Below are positions 19,658 through 27,631 of a stretch of 64,000 nt of DNA, piece after piece. A program made the translations under genes and the position numbers. Source of the DNA: Streptomyces sp. SolWspMP-5a-2 (GTDB lineage: Bacteria; Actinomycetota; Actinomycetes; Streptomycetales; Streptomycetaceae); contig NZ_FMCI01000110.1 of assembly GCF_900091845.1 (NCBI RefSeq), forward strand, positions 1 through 64,000. Direction: 5' to 3'. How positions within the stretch are numbered: the stretch's first letter is position 1; each line of letters starts with the position of its first letter. The notes below the pieces were generated by a model. That model made no database searches. It was given only the letters and a program-made list of their open reading frames with translations, and was not told the DNA's origin.

Positions 19658-20125
19658 TCAGACGCCCAGATCCTTGATGATCTTCGCCACGTGGCCGGTC
19701 GCCTTCACGTTGTACAGGGCCCGTTCCACCCGGCCCTCCTCGTCCACCACCACGGTGGAGCGGATGACGCCGACGACCGTCTTGCCGTACAGCTTCTTCT
19801 CGCCGAAGGCGCCGTACGTCTCCAGGACCGTCTTGTCCGGGTCGCCGACGAGAGTCACCCGCAGGGACTCCTGCTCGCGGAACTTCGCCAGCTTCTCCGG
19901 CTTGTCGGGGCTGACGCCGATGACGTCGTAGCCCGCGTCCGCCAGCAGGTCGAGGTTGTCGGTGAAGTCGCAGGCCTGCTTGGTGCAGCCTGGTGTGAGG
20001 GCCGCGGGGTAGAAGTAGACGATGACCTTGCGGCCCTTGTGGGCGGACAGGGTCACCTCGTTGCCGTCGGCGTCGGGGAGGGTGAAGTCGGGGGCAACGT
20101 CCCCGGGCTGGAGTCGCTCGCTCAT
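19658..20125 (-). CDS. bcp: Thioredoxin-dependent thiol peroxidase (BCP/PrxQ)
   Basis: This 155-aa AhpC/TSA-family peroxiredoxin starts MSERLQPGDVAPDFTLPDADG. The peroxidatic Cys is in the YFYPAALTPGCTKQACDF motif. The resolving Cys lies five residues later, as in atypical two-Cys PrxQ/BCP enzymes. It detoxifies hydroperoxides in the cytoplasm. The gene is divergent from a DUF3618 gene, with a roughly 93-bp shared promoter region. Confidence 0.95.
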   Translation of the reverse strand: MSERLQPGDVAPDFTLPDADGNEVTLSAHKGRKVIVYFYPAALTPGCTKQACDFTDNLDLLADAGYDVIGVSPDKPEKLAKFREQESLRVTLVGDPDKTVLETYGAFGEKKLYGKTVVGVIRSTVVVDEEGRVERALYNVKATGHVAKIIKDLGV

Positions 20126-20218
20126 TGGGCCAGCGTAACCGGGGGTCCTGACCGTGCGGCGACGGCTGGAACTGACAGACTGTCCAGAACAGCGACAGCA
20201 GACTTCGGAGGCCGAACG

Positions 20219-20548
20219 GTGGCGGACACGTCGGACACCAGAAACCCGGCGCAGATCGAGGCGGACATCAAGCGCCGCCGCGAGGTGCTGGCCGAGACCC
20301 TCGACGAGATCGGGGTGCGCGTGCACCCGAAGACGATCGTCGGGGACACGAAGGCCAAGGTCGTCGGCAACATCGATCACACGGTCGGACGCGCCTACGT
20401 CGGCGTGAACCGGGCGGTGAGCCAGGTACGGGCCCAGTTCGTCGACGAGGAGGGCGCCCCGCGTCTGGAACGCGTCGTCCCCGCGGCCCTGGTGGTCGTC
20501 GGGGTCGTCGGGCTGCTCGCCCTCGGTGCCCGGCGCCGCGGGCGCTGA
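20219..20548 (+). CDS. DUF3618 domain membrane-associated protein
   Basis: This 109-aa protein starts with GTG after CGGAGG. The N-terminal NPAQIEADIKRRREVLAETLDEIGVRVHPK is the DUF3618 signature (IE.DI...R..LA.TLD.I). A single C-terminal membrane helix follows (VVPAALVVVGVVGLLALGA) with a basic end. The family is common in actinobacteria; its function is unknown. It precedes a GroES-like gene in the same direction by 43 bp. Confidence 0.88.
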   Translation: MADTSDTRNPAQIEADIKRRREVLAETLDEIGVRVHPKTIVGDTKAKVVGNIDHTVGRAYVGVNRAVSQVRAQFVDEEGAPRLERVVPAALVVVGVVGLLALGARRRGR

Positions 20549-20591
20549 CCCGGCGGCGTACGCACGCGGTGAGGACAGGTAGGTTCAGGGC

Positions 20592-20948
20592 GTGAGCGCA
20601 AGCAGAGACGACCACAGCACCCACCCCGACAAGCTGCCCATCCGGATGCTGCACGACCGCGTCCTCGTCCGGCAGGACGCGGCCGAGGGCGAGCGGCGCT
20701 CCGGCGGCGGCATCCTCATCCCGGCGACGGCGGCCGTCGGCCGGCGCCTCGCCTGGGCCGACGTGGTCGCCGTCGGCCAGAACGTGCGCACGGTGGAGCC
20801 CGGCGACCGGGTCCTGTACGACCCGGAGGACCGTGCCGAGGTCGAGGTGCGGGGCGTGGCGTACGTGCTGATGCGCGAGCGCGACCTGCACGCCGTGGCC
20901 GCGGACCGGTTCGAGGGGTCCGAGGACTCGACCGGCCTCTACCTCTGA
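20592..20948 (+). CDS. GroES-like (Cpn10) protein
   Basis: This 118-aa protein contains the GroES beta-barrel: KLPIRMLHDRVLVRQDAAEGERRSGGGILIPATA, then VVAVGQNVRTVEPGDRVLYDPEDRAEVEVRGVAYVLMRERDL. The mobile-loop region (ERRSGGGILIP) is preserved. It has an N-terminal extension and a C-terminal tail (GSEDSTGLYL) not found in canonical GroES, and there is no groEL nearby. It is likely a divergent second Cpn10 paralogue rather than the main cochaperonin. Confidence 0.85.
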   Translation: MSASRDDHSTHPDKLPIRMLHDRVLVRQDAAEGERRSGGGILIPATAAVGRRLAWADVVAVGQNVRTVEPGDRVLYDPEDRAEVEVRGVAYVLMRERDLHAVAADRFEGSEDSTGLYL

Positions 20949-20954
20949 GACGGC

Positions 20955-20996
20955 CGCGAGAAGGGCCGGTGACCCTGGTCACCGGCCCTTCTCGCG
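20955..20996 (+). terminator. Terminator after the GroES-like gene
   Basis: CGCGAGAAGGGCCGGTGACC (20955-20974) is an exact inverted copy of 20977-20996. It is a very strong hairpin that ends the upstream transcript before the riboswitch region. Confidence 0.8.
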
Positions 20997-21026
20997 CGCT
21001 CGGGCGGTTTGCTAGCGTGGGAGGAC

Positions 21027-21070
21027 CCCGACGAGACGCGCCGTACCGGGCTGCACCACGGCAAAGACGA
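21027..21070 (+). ncRNA. Guanidine-III (ykkC-III) riboswitch candidate
   Basis: The leader contains CCCCGACGAGACGCGCCGTA followed by CCGGGCTGCACCACGGC. It matches my memory of the guanidine-III consensus: the conserved ACGAG.. then GCGCCGUACC, then a downstream ACGGC. Pairings are possible between CCG (21028-21030) and CGG (21047-21049), and between GCCGT (21040-21044) and ACGGC (21058-21062), interleaved as an H-type pseudoknot. It lies about 40 bp before an SMR gene of the guanidinium-exporter type, exactly the expected regulon. Confidence 0.82.
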
Positions 21071-21108
21071 CGCACCCCCGTACCCGTCACGTCCCGGAGG
21101 TGCCTCTC

Positions 21109-21429
21109 ATGGCCTGGGTCCTGCTCGTCGTCGCCGGTCTGCTGGAGGTCGGCTGGTCGATCGGTATGAAGTACACCGACGGCTTCACCCGCCTGGTCCC
21201 CAGCCTCTTCACCGGCGCGGGCATCATCGCCAGCATGCTGCTGCTGTCCTACGCCACCCGCACCCTGCCCATCGGCACCGCCTACGGCGTCTGGGTCGGC
21301 ATCGGCGCCGCCGGGGCCGCGGTGCTCGGCATGGTCGTCCTGGGCGAGCCCGCCACCGCCGCCCGGATCTTCTTCGTCTGCCTGCTGCTGGTCGCCGTCG
21401 TGGGTCTGAAGGCGACCTCCGGTCACTGA
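21109..21429 (+). CDS. gdx: SMR-family guanidinium exporter (Gdx/SugE type)
   Basis: This 106-aa protein has four membrane helices. MAWVLLVVAGLLEVGWSIGMKYTDGF contains the essential Glu (residue 13) and the WxxGMKYTxGFTRL pattern typical of SugE/Gdx rather than EmrE-type drug pumps. GTAYGVWVGIGAAGAAVLG and LLLVAVVGLKATSGH complete the SMR fold. The ATG at 21109 follows CGGAGG by about eight bases. Gdx proteins export guanidinium in antiport with protons as homodimers. The guanidine-III riboswitch-like leader upstream strengthens this reading. Confidence 0.92.
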   Translation: MAWVLLVVAGLLEVGWSIGMKYTDGFTRLVPSLFTGAGIIASMLLLSYATRTLPIGTAYGVWVGIGAAGAAVLGMVVLGEPATAARIFFVCLLLVAVVGLKATSGH

Positions 21430-21431
21430 CC

Positions 21432-21469
21432 CGGTCCGTGCCGGTGCCCCGCGGCACCGGCACGGACCG
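21432..21469. terminator. Bidirectional terminator between gdx and the PBP gene
   Basis: CGGTCCGTGCCGGTGCC (21432-21448) and its exact inverse (21453-21469) form a 17-bp stem with the loop CCGC between convergent genes. Confidence 0.8.
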
Positions 21470-21472
21470 CGC

Positions 21473-23890
21473 TCACTCCTCGTCCCTGAACGCCGAGCTG
21501 AGCGGGCCCGCCGCGGTGCCCGTGGTGCCGGTGCCGCCCGGCCCCCCGGTGCCTCCGGTGGCCGGGCCCGTCGTCCCGCCGGTGTCGGCGCCGGACGTCG
21601 TCCCGCCCGTCGTCCCGGTGGCGCCGCCCGTGGTGCCGCCGGTGTCGGTGCCGCCGGTCCCGCCGGTGGTGTCGGTGCCGCCGTCCGTGGGGGTGCCCCC
21701 GGTCGGGGTGCTGCCGGTGGTGCCGTCGGTGGTGGCGCCGCCGTCGGTGCCCGTGCCGCCGTTGTCCTGGCCCTGGGTGGCGCCCTGGTCGCCCTGGCCG
21801 CCGTCGGTGCCGCCGTCGTCGCCGCTGCCGGGGGGCGAGGGCTCCTCGGACGACGGGGCGACCTGGTCGGCGCCCTCCTGGAGCTGCAGGTCGAAGTCCT
21901 TGACGGCCTTCCCCTTCAGCGCGGCCTTCGTGTACTGCGCCCAGATCTGGGCGGGCGGTCCGCCGCCGTTGACGCGGGCGAGACCCATCGCGCCGTAGAG
22001 CGGCTTGTGCTGCGCGGTCACCGGGTCCTGGCCCATGACGGCGACGACGGTCGCGAGGTCGGGCGTGTACCCGGCGAACCAGGCGGCCTTGTCCTCCTCC
22101 GCGGTGCCGGTCTTGCCCGCCGCGGGGCGGCCCGCGGCCTGCGCGGCGCTCGCGGTGCCGTTCTCGACGACGCTCTGCAGGACCGACGTGGTGGTGTCGG
22201 CGGCCTCCCGGGTGACGGCCTGGTGGACGTCGCGCTCGGGCAGCTCGACCTTGTCCCTGCCGTCCCGGGTGATCGAGTCGATCATCGTGTACGTGCCGCG
22301 CTTGCCGTGGTTGGCGAGGGTCGCGTACGACTCCGCCATGTCCAGGACGCTCGCGGTCGCGGTGCCGAGCGCGATGGCCGGGCCGGGGCTCAGGTCCGGG
22401 GTGTCGGACGGGATGCCCAGCTCGATGGCGGTCTTCTTGACCTTGGCCGGGCCGACGTCCGCGGCCATCTGCGCGTAGACCGAGTTGACGGACTTGTCGG
22501 TGGCGGTGCGCACGGTGATCCGGCCGTAGGAGACGTCGTCCTCGTTCTCCGGGGCGTAGGGGCCGCCGTTCCAGCCCTGCACCGGACGCTTGTTGGTGCC
22601 GTCGTAGTAGGTGTTGGGCGAGATGGTCTGGCCGCTCTGGGTCCGCGAGCCGTTCTGCACGGCCGAGGTGAACACGAACGGCTTGAAGGTCGAGCCGACC
22701 TGGAAGTCGCCGCGGGTCGCGCCGTTGGTGTACTGCTGGACGTAGTCGACGCCGCCGTACATCGCGACGACCCGGCCGGTCTTCGGGTCGACGGAGGCGC
22801 CGCCCGCGCGGACGTAGGTGTCGACCTTGCGGCCCTTCTTGTCGAGCTTCTTCATCACCTGGTCGTCGACGGCCGCGACGAAGGCGTCCTGCTTGGCGCG
22901 GTCCAGCGTGGTCGTGATGCGGTAACCGCCCGCCTCCAGGTCCTCCTTGTCGACGATCTTGTTCTCGGTGAGGTAGTCCTTGATCGCGTCCACGATGTAG
23001 CCGCGCTGCCCGGAGAGACCGGTGGAGATCGTCTGCTCCTTCGGCATCGGGAACTTCAGCCCGGTCCGCTTCGCCTCGCTCAGCCAGCCCTTCTTGACCA
23101 TGCCGTCCAGGACGTAGTTCCAGCGGGCCAGCGCCGCCGGCTTGTTCTCCGGGTGGGCGACGACGTCGTACTCGCTCGGCGCGTTCACCAGCGCGGCCAG
23201 GTACGCGCCGTGCGCCGGGTCCAGGTCGGTGGCGTCCATGCCGTAGTACGCCTGCGCGGCGGCCTGCACGCCGTACGCGTTGCGGCCGAAGTAGCTGGTG
23301 TTGAGGTAGCCCTCCAGGATCTGGTCCTTGGACTCCGTGCGGTCCAGCTTGATCGAGATGAAGAACTCCTTCACCTTGCGGGTGACGGTCTGCTCCTGGC
23401 CCAGGTAGTAGTTCTTCACGTACTGCTGGGTGATCGTCGAACCGGACTGCTTGCCCTTGCCGAGCGCCGTGTTCCAGCCCGCCCGCAGCATCGCCTTCAC
23501 GTCGATCGCGGACTCGGTGTAGAAGTCCCGGTCCTCGGCGGCGAGCACGGCGTGCTGGCCGTCCTTGGAGACCTGCGCCAGACCCACGTTCTCGCGGTTG
23601 ATCTCACCGTCCCTGGCGAGCTGCGAACCGTCCGCGTACAGGTAGACGTTGCTCTGCTTCACGGCGAGCGCGTTGGCGGGCGGGATCTTCACCAGCGAGT
23701 AGCCGAGGAAGAACAGGCCCACCAGGACCAGCACCCCCAGCACGAGGGTGCCGAGCACCACCCGCCAGCTCGGGACGATCCGGCGCCACCCGGTGCGCTT
23801 GGGCCGCTTGGGCTTCGCCCCGTCCCCCTCCTCGGCAGCCTGCGGCTCTCTCGGTGCCCAGCCCTCGGCCGGCTGCTGCTCGTCACTCAT
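21473..23890 (-). CDS. Class A penicillin-binding protein (transglycosylase/transpeptidase)
   Basis: This 805-aa bifunctional peptidoglycan synthase has a cytoplasmic N-terminus and one TM helix (about residues 40-62, VVLGTLVLGVLVLVGLFFLGY). The GT51 domain has EDRDFYTESAID and GSTITQQYVKN. The transpeptidase domain has STFKPF (SxxK), SVNSVYA (SxN) and GKTGTAEED (KTG). A roughly 130-residue C-terminal tail is almost wholly Gly/Thr/Asp/Pro, with repeated GGTxTGGTTGG-like units. It acts in cell-wall growth. It is divergent from the ABC exporter operon. Confidence 0.95.
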   Translation of the reverse strand: MSDEQQPAEGWAPREPQAAEEGDGAKPKRPKRTGWRRIVPSWRVVLGTLVLGVLVLVGLFFLGYSLVKIPPANALAVKQSNVYLYADGSQLARDGEINRENVGLAQVSKDGQHAVLAAEDRDFYTESAIDVKAMLRAGWNTALGKGKQSGSTITQQYVKNYYLGQEQTVTRKVKEFFISIKLDRTESKDQILEGYLNTSYFGRNAYGVQAAAQAYYGMDATDLDPAHGAYLAALVNAPSEYDVVAHPENKPAALARWNYVLDGMVKKGWLSEAKRTGLKFPMPKEQTISTGLSGQRGYIVDAIKDYLTENKIVDKEDLEAGGYRITTTLDRAKQDAFVAAVDDQVMKKLDKKGRKVDTYVRAGGASVDPKTGRVVAMYGGVDYVQQYTNGATRGDFQVGSTFKPFVFTSAVQNGSRTQSGQTISPNTYYDGTNKRPVQGWNGGPYAPENEDDVSYGRITVRTATDKSVNSVYAQMAADVGPAKVKKTAIELGIPSDTPDLSPGPAIALGTATASVLDMAESYATLANHGKRGTYTMIDSITRDGRDKVELPERDVHQAVTREAADTTTSVLQSVVENGTASAAQAAGRPAAGKTGTAEEDKAAWFAGYTPDLATVVAVMGQDPVTAQHKPLYGAMGLARVNGGGPPAQIWAQYTKAALKGKAVKDFDLQLQEGADQVAPSSEEPSPPGSGDDGGTDGGQGDQGATQGQDNGGTGTDGGATTDGTTGSTPTGGTPTDGGTDTTGGTGGTDTGGTTGGATGTTGGTTSGADTGGTTGPATGGTGGPGGTGTTGTAAGPLSSAFRDEE

Positions 23891-24091
23891 GCGTGCACGG
23901 ACTCCTGTTTCGCGTCGTACGTTCCCGTACGCCCTCGTAACGCCACTGCGCCCCCTCCTGAAGACTCTCGCACCAGCCGTTCCGTTCCCTTCTCGCGGCG
24001 CGCTTCCGGTCCGGAAAACCCGTGGCGTACGTCACCACCTGCGGACTAGGCTCCTGCGCTTCGGTGTCGGAACGGTCTGGGAGGGCTTCTG

Positions 24092-24892
24092 ATGGGCTCG
24101 GGACGGTTGTACACGGCCGTCGCGGCGGGCGGCTTCAGACGGTACGCGACCTACCGGGTCGCCACCGCCGCCGGGGTGTTCACCAACACGGTCTTCGGGC
24201 TCATCCTCGCGTACACCTACATCGCCCTGTGGGACCAGAAACCCCACCTCGGGGGGTACGACCGGACGCAGGCCGTCACCTATGTGTGGGTGGGACAGGC
24301 GCTCCTGTCGACCCTCGCGATCGGCGGCAGCCGGGTCGAGACGGAGCTGATGGAGCGGATCAGGACCGGGGACATCGCCGTCGACCTGTACCGCCCGGCC
24401 GACCTCCAGCTGTGGTGGCTGGCCACCGACCTGGGCCGGGCCCTGTTCGAACTGGTCGGACGGGGAGTGCTGCCCTTCCTGTGCGGCGCGCTGCTGTTCC
24501 CGATGGCGCTGCCCGGCGGCTGGACGACCTGGGCCGCGTTCCTGGTCGCGGTGGTCCTCGGGATGGTCGTCAGCTTCGCGATCCGCTACCTGATGGCGCT
24601 CTCCACGTTCTGGCTGCTGGACGGCACGGGAGTGGCACAGATCACCCTGCTCGCGGGGATGTTCGCCTCCGGGATGATGCTCCCGCTGAACGTGTTCCCG
24701 GGGGCGCTCGGCGACGTCGTCCGGCTGCTGCCGTGGTCGGGGCTGCTCCAGCGGCCCGCGGACGTGCTCCTCGGCGAGGCCGACCTGTGGGCCACCTTCG
24801 CCTTCCAGGGCGCCTGGGCGGTGGCGCTGCTCGCGCTCGGGCGGCTGGTGCAGTCGGCGGCGACACGGAGGGTGGTCGTGCAGGGTGGCTGA
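24092..24892 (+). CDS. ABC-2 type transporter permease, subunit 1
   Basis: This 266-aa integral membrane protein has six predicted helices. It starts MGSGRLYTAVAAGGFRRYATYRVATAAGVF and has the conserved YVWVGQALL, RTGDIAVDLYRPADLQ and FASGMMLPLNVFPG segments of the ABC-2 (DUF990-like) permeases. Its 3' end overlaps the second permease gene by eight bases. With the next two genes it forms an exporter; the substrate is not evident. Confidence 0.88.
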   Translation: MGSGRLYTAVAAGGFRRYATYRVATAAGVFTNTVFGLILAYTYIALWDQKPHLGGYDRTQAVTYVWVGQALLSTLAIGGSRVETELMERIRTGDIAVDLYRPADLQLWWLATDLGRALFELVGRGVLPFLCGALLFPMALPGGWTTWAAFLVAVVLGMVVSFAIRYLMALSTFWLLDGTGVAQITLLAGMFASGMMLPLNVFPGALGDVVRLLPWSGLLQRPADVLLGEADLWATFAFQGAWAVALLALGRLVQSAATRRVVVQGG

Positions 24893-25715
24893 GACGGCGG
24901 AGCGGTCCAGGACGGTGACCGCGGTGCGGACCTACGGACTGATCAGCGCGATGTGGATCCGCTCGACCATGGCCTACCGGGCGTCCTTCGCGCTGACCAC
25001 GGTCACCAACTTCGCGGTGACCGGCCTGGACTTCGTGACGATCCTGCTGATGTTCTCCCGGGTCGGCTCGCTCGGCGGCTGGCCGCTGCCCGAGGTCGCC
25101 CTCCTGTACGGGATGTCGAGCGTGGCCTTCGGGATCGCGGACCTCGCCGTCGGCTCCATGGAGCGGCTCGGGCAGCGGGTGCGCGACGGCACCCTGGACA
25201 CCCTGCTGGTGCGGCCCGCGCCGGTCCTCGCCCAGGTCGCCGCCGACCGGTTCGCGCTGCGCAGGCTCGGCCGGATCACCCAGGGCGCGCTGGTCCTCGG
25301 GTACGCGCTGACGGCCGTCGACATCGACTGGACCGTGGCGAAGGCGCTGCTGCTGCCGGTGGCGGTGGTGAGCGGCGCGGGGATCTTCTGTGCGGTGTTC
25401 GTGGCGGGCGCGGCCTTCCAGTTCGCGGCGCAGGACGCGTCGGAGGTGCAGAACGCGTTCACCTACGGCGGGACGACGCTGCTCCAGTACCCGCCGACCG
25501 TCTTCGGGCGGGAGCTGGTGCGCGGGGTGATGTTCGTGCTGCCGCTGGCCTTCGTCAACTGGGTCCCGGCGGCGTACCTGCTCGGGCGCCCGCTGCCGCT
25601 GGAGCTGCCGGGGTGGGTGGCGGCCGGGTCGCCGCTGGTGGCGGGGGTGTCCCTGGCGCTCTCCGGGCTGGCGTGGCGGGCGGGGATCAGGTCGTACCGG
25701 AGCACGGGGAGTTGA
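24885..25715 (+). CDS. ABC-2 type transporter permease, subunit 2
   Basis: This 276-aa membrane protein pairs with the upstream permease. The GTG start lies inside the previous gene's end, indicating translational coupling. It has RTYGLISAMWIRSTMAYRAS, the RVRDGTLDTLLVRPAP segment equivalent to the RTGDI.. motif of subunit 1, and LQYPPTVFG. About six membrane helices. It probably forms a heterodimeric channel driven by the ATPase encoded four bases downstream. Confidence 0.88.
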   Translation: MAETAERSRTVTAVRTYGLISAMWIRSTMAYRASFALTTVTNFAVTGLDFVTILLMFSRVGSLGGWPLPEVALLYGMSSVAFGIADLAVGSMERLGQRVRDGTLDTLLVRPAPVLAQVAADRFALRRLGRITQGALVLGYALTAVDIDWTVAKALLLPVAVVSGAGIFCAVFVAGAAFQFAAQDASEVQNAFTYGGTTLLQYPPTVFGRELVRGVMFVLPLAFVNWVPAAYLLGRPLPLELPGWVAAGSPLVAGVSLALSGLAWRAGIRSYRSTGS

Positions 25716-25718
25716 CGC

Positions 25719-26807
25719 GTGGACGGCGGGCGGAGCGCGCTCGGCGGGGACGAGGGAGAGGACGGTCGGTGCATGGGCGAGGGTGACGGGGGCGGCCGCG
25801 CCTTCATCGAGCTGGACCGGGTCGAGAAGGTCTTCGAAGTGCGCCGCAGGACCGGGCTGTTCACCCGCCGGCGGCACGAGGTGCGGGCCGTCGACGCGAT
25901 CTCCTTCACGGTGGCGCGCGGCGAGATGGTCGGCTACATCGGGCCGAACGGCGCCGGGAAGTCGACGACCATCAAGATGCTGACCGGCATCCTGACGCCC
26001 AGCGGCGGGCGGCTGCGGGTCGCGGGCATCGACCCGGCCCGTGAACGGATGCGTCTGGCGCACCGGATCGGCGTGGTGTTCGGACAGCGCACGACGCTCT
26101 GGTGGGACCTCCCGCTGATCGACTCCTACCGGCTGATGCACCGCATGTACCGCATCCCGGACGGGCGTTACCGGGAGAACCTCGACCGCTGCGTCGAACT
26201 CCTGGAACTGGAGGACCTGTTGAACACTCCGGTGCGGCAACTGTCGCTCGGGCAGCGGATGCGCGGCGACATCGCGGCGGCGCTGCTGCACGACCCCGAG
26301 GTGCTGTACCTGGACGAGCCGACGATCGGCCTCGACGTCATCTCCAAGGCCCGGGTGCGGAGGTTCCTGCGCGAGCTGAACGCCGAGCGCGGCACGACGG
26401 TGCTGCTGACCACGCACGACCTCCAGGACATCGAGCAGCTCTGCTCCCGGGTGATGGTGATCGACCACGGCCGGATGATGTACGACGGCCCGCCCGCCGG
26501 GCTGCACGAGGTGGGGCGGAGCGAACGGACCCTGGTGGTCGACCTGGAGCGGGAGGCGCCGCCGATCGTGGCGCCGCCCGCCCGGGTGGTGCGGGTGGAG
26601 GGGCCGCGGCAGTGGCTGGCGTTCCCGGCGGACGCGTCGGCGGCGCCGCTGGTGGCGCGGATCGCCGCCACGTACCCGCTGGTGGACCTCTCGGTGCGGG
26701 AGCCGGACATCGAGTCGGTGATCGCCACGATGTACGCGGGCGGGGCGGGCGGGGCCGCTGATCCGGAGCAGGGCGGACTCGTAGCCGACGGCCGGGCGAA
26801 CTCGTAG
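25719..26807 (+). CDS. ABC transporter ATP-binding protein
   Basis: This ATPase of the ABC-2 exporter is 362 aa from the GTG that follows GGGGAG by seven bases; ATG 25773 is an alternative start. Walker A is GPNGAGKST, the Q-loop region is GVVFGQRTTLWW, and the signature is an unusual LSLGQRMRGDIAAALLH. Walker B is VLYLDEPTIGLD and the switch is TTHDLQD. The FGQRTxLWWDLP segment is typical of this NatA/daunorubicin-like subfamily. It closes the three-gene operon. Confidence 0.93.
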   Translation: MDGGRSALGGDEGEDGRCMGEGDGGGRAFIELDRVEKVFEVRRRTGLFTRRRHEVRAVDAISFTVARGEMVGYIGPNGAGKSTTIKMLTGILTPSGGRLRVAGIDPARERMRLAHRIGVVFGQRTTLWWDLPLIDSYRLMHRMYRIPDGRYRENLDRCVELLELEDLLNTPVRQLSLGQRMRGDIAAALLHDPEVLYLDEPTIGLDVISKARVRRFLRELNAERGTTVLLTTHDLQDIEQLCSRVMVIDHGRMMYDGPPAGLHEVGRSERTLVVDLEREAPPIVAPPARVVRVEGPRQWLAFPADASAAPLVARIAATYPLVDLSVREPDIESVIATMYAGGAGGAADPEQGGLVADGRANS

Positions 26808-26817
26808 GCTGCTGAGC

Positions 26818-27600
26818 ATGACCGACGACGCAGTACCGGAGCTCCGGGCTTCCGACGCCGACCGTGACCGGGTCGCCGAGATCCTGCGGGACGCCCTCGC
26901 GGAGGGCCGCCTCGACATGGAGGAGTTCGAGGAGCGTCTGGAGGCCGCCTACCGGGCCCGCACCTACGGCGAGCTGACGCCGCTCACCCGGGACCTGCCG
27001 GTGCCCGGGGTGCCGGTGCCGCCGGTGCCGCTCGCGTCGGCGGGGCAGCCGCACCCGTCCGTCGACCTGCGCAAGGAGCCGGTGGCGGACGGGAGTTGGG
27101 CGAGCCGGATCGGCCACGACGAGCACTCCTCGTCCTGGGCGGTCGCCGTGATGTCCGGCTTCCAGCGCCGGGGCCGCTGGACCATGCCCCGGCGCTTCAC
27201 CTGCTTCGCCTTCTGGGGCGGCGGCGAGATAGACCTGCGCGAGGCGGACTTCGCGGCGGGCGAGGTGCAGATCAACTGCGTCGCGATCATGGGCGGGTTG
27301 CATGTGATCGTGCCGCCGGGCATCCCGGTCGTGGTGCGGGGCATCGGCGTCATGGGCGGCTTCGACAGCCGCGAGGAGGGCGTCCAGGGCGACCCGGGGG
27401 CCCCGCGCGTCGTCGTCAGCGGGTTCGCGTTCTGGGGCGGCGTGGGCATCGAGCGCAAGGTGACGAAGGCGGAGCGGCAGCGGCTGAAGGAGGAGCGCCG
27501 CCAGGAGAAGCTCGACCGCAGGGCGGCGGGGCGCGAACTGCCCGCCTCCTCCCCGGCGGACGTCCACCCGCCGGGACCCGATTCGCCCCGGCGGGGGTGA
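26818..27600 (+). CDS. DUF1707 domain-containing protein
   Basis: This 260-aa cytoplasmic protein begins 10 bp after the ABC ATPase stop. The N-terminal 60 residues are a DUF1707 (SHOCT-like) domain: LRASDADRDRVAEILRDALAEGRLDMEEFEERLEAAY, with the R..D.....L..A...GRL...E..ER pattern. The middle/C-terminal part (FWGGGEIDLREADFAAGEVQINCVAIMGG) resembles LiaF-like C-terminal beta-repeat domains linked to envelope stress sensing. It ends in a highly charged, probably helical ERKVTKAERQRLKEERR stretch. Function unknown. Confidence 0.85.
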   Translation: MTDDAVPELRASDADRDRVAEILRDALAEGRLDMEEFEERLEAAYRARTYGELTPLTRDLPVPGVPVPPVPLASAGQPHPSVDLRKEPVADGSWASRIGHDEHSSSWAVAVMSGFQRRGRWTMPRRFTCFAFWGGGEIDLREADFAAGEVQINCVAIMGGLHVIVPPGIPVVVRGIGVMGGFDSREEGVQGDPGAPRVVVSGFAFWGGVGIERKVTKAERQRLKEERRQEKLDRRAAGRELPASSPADVHPPGPDSPRRG

Positions 27601-27631
27601 GGCCGCTTCCACCGGGGCGCACTCCAGGGCG

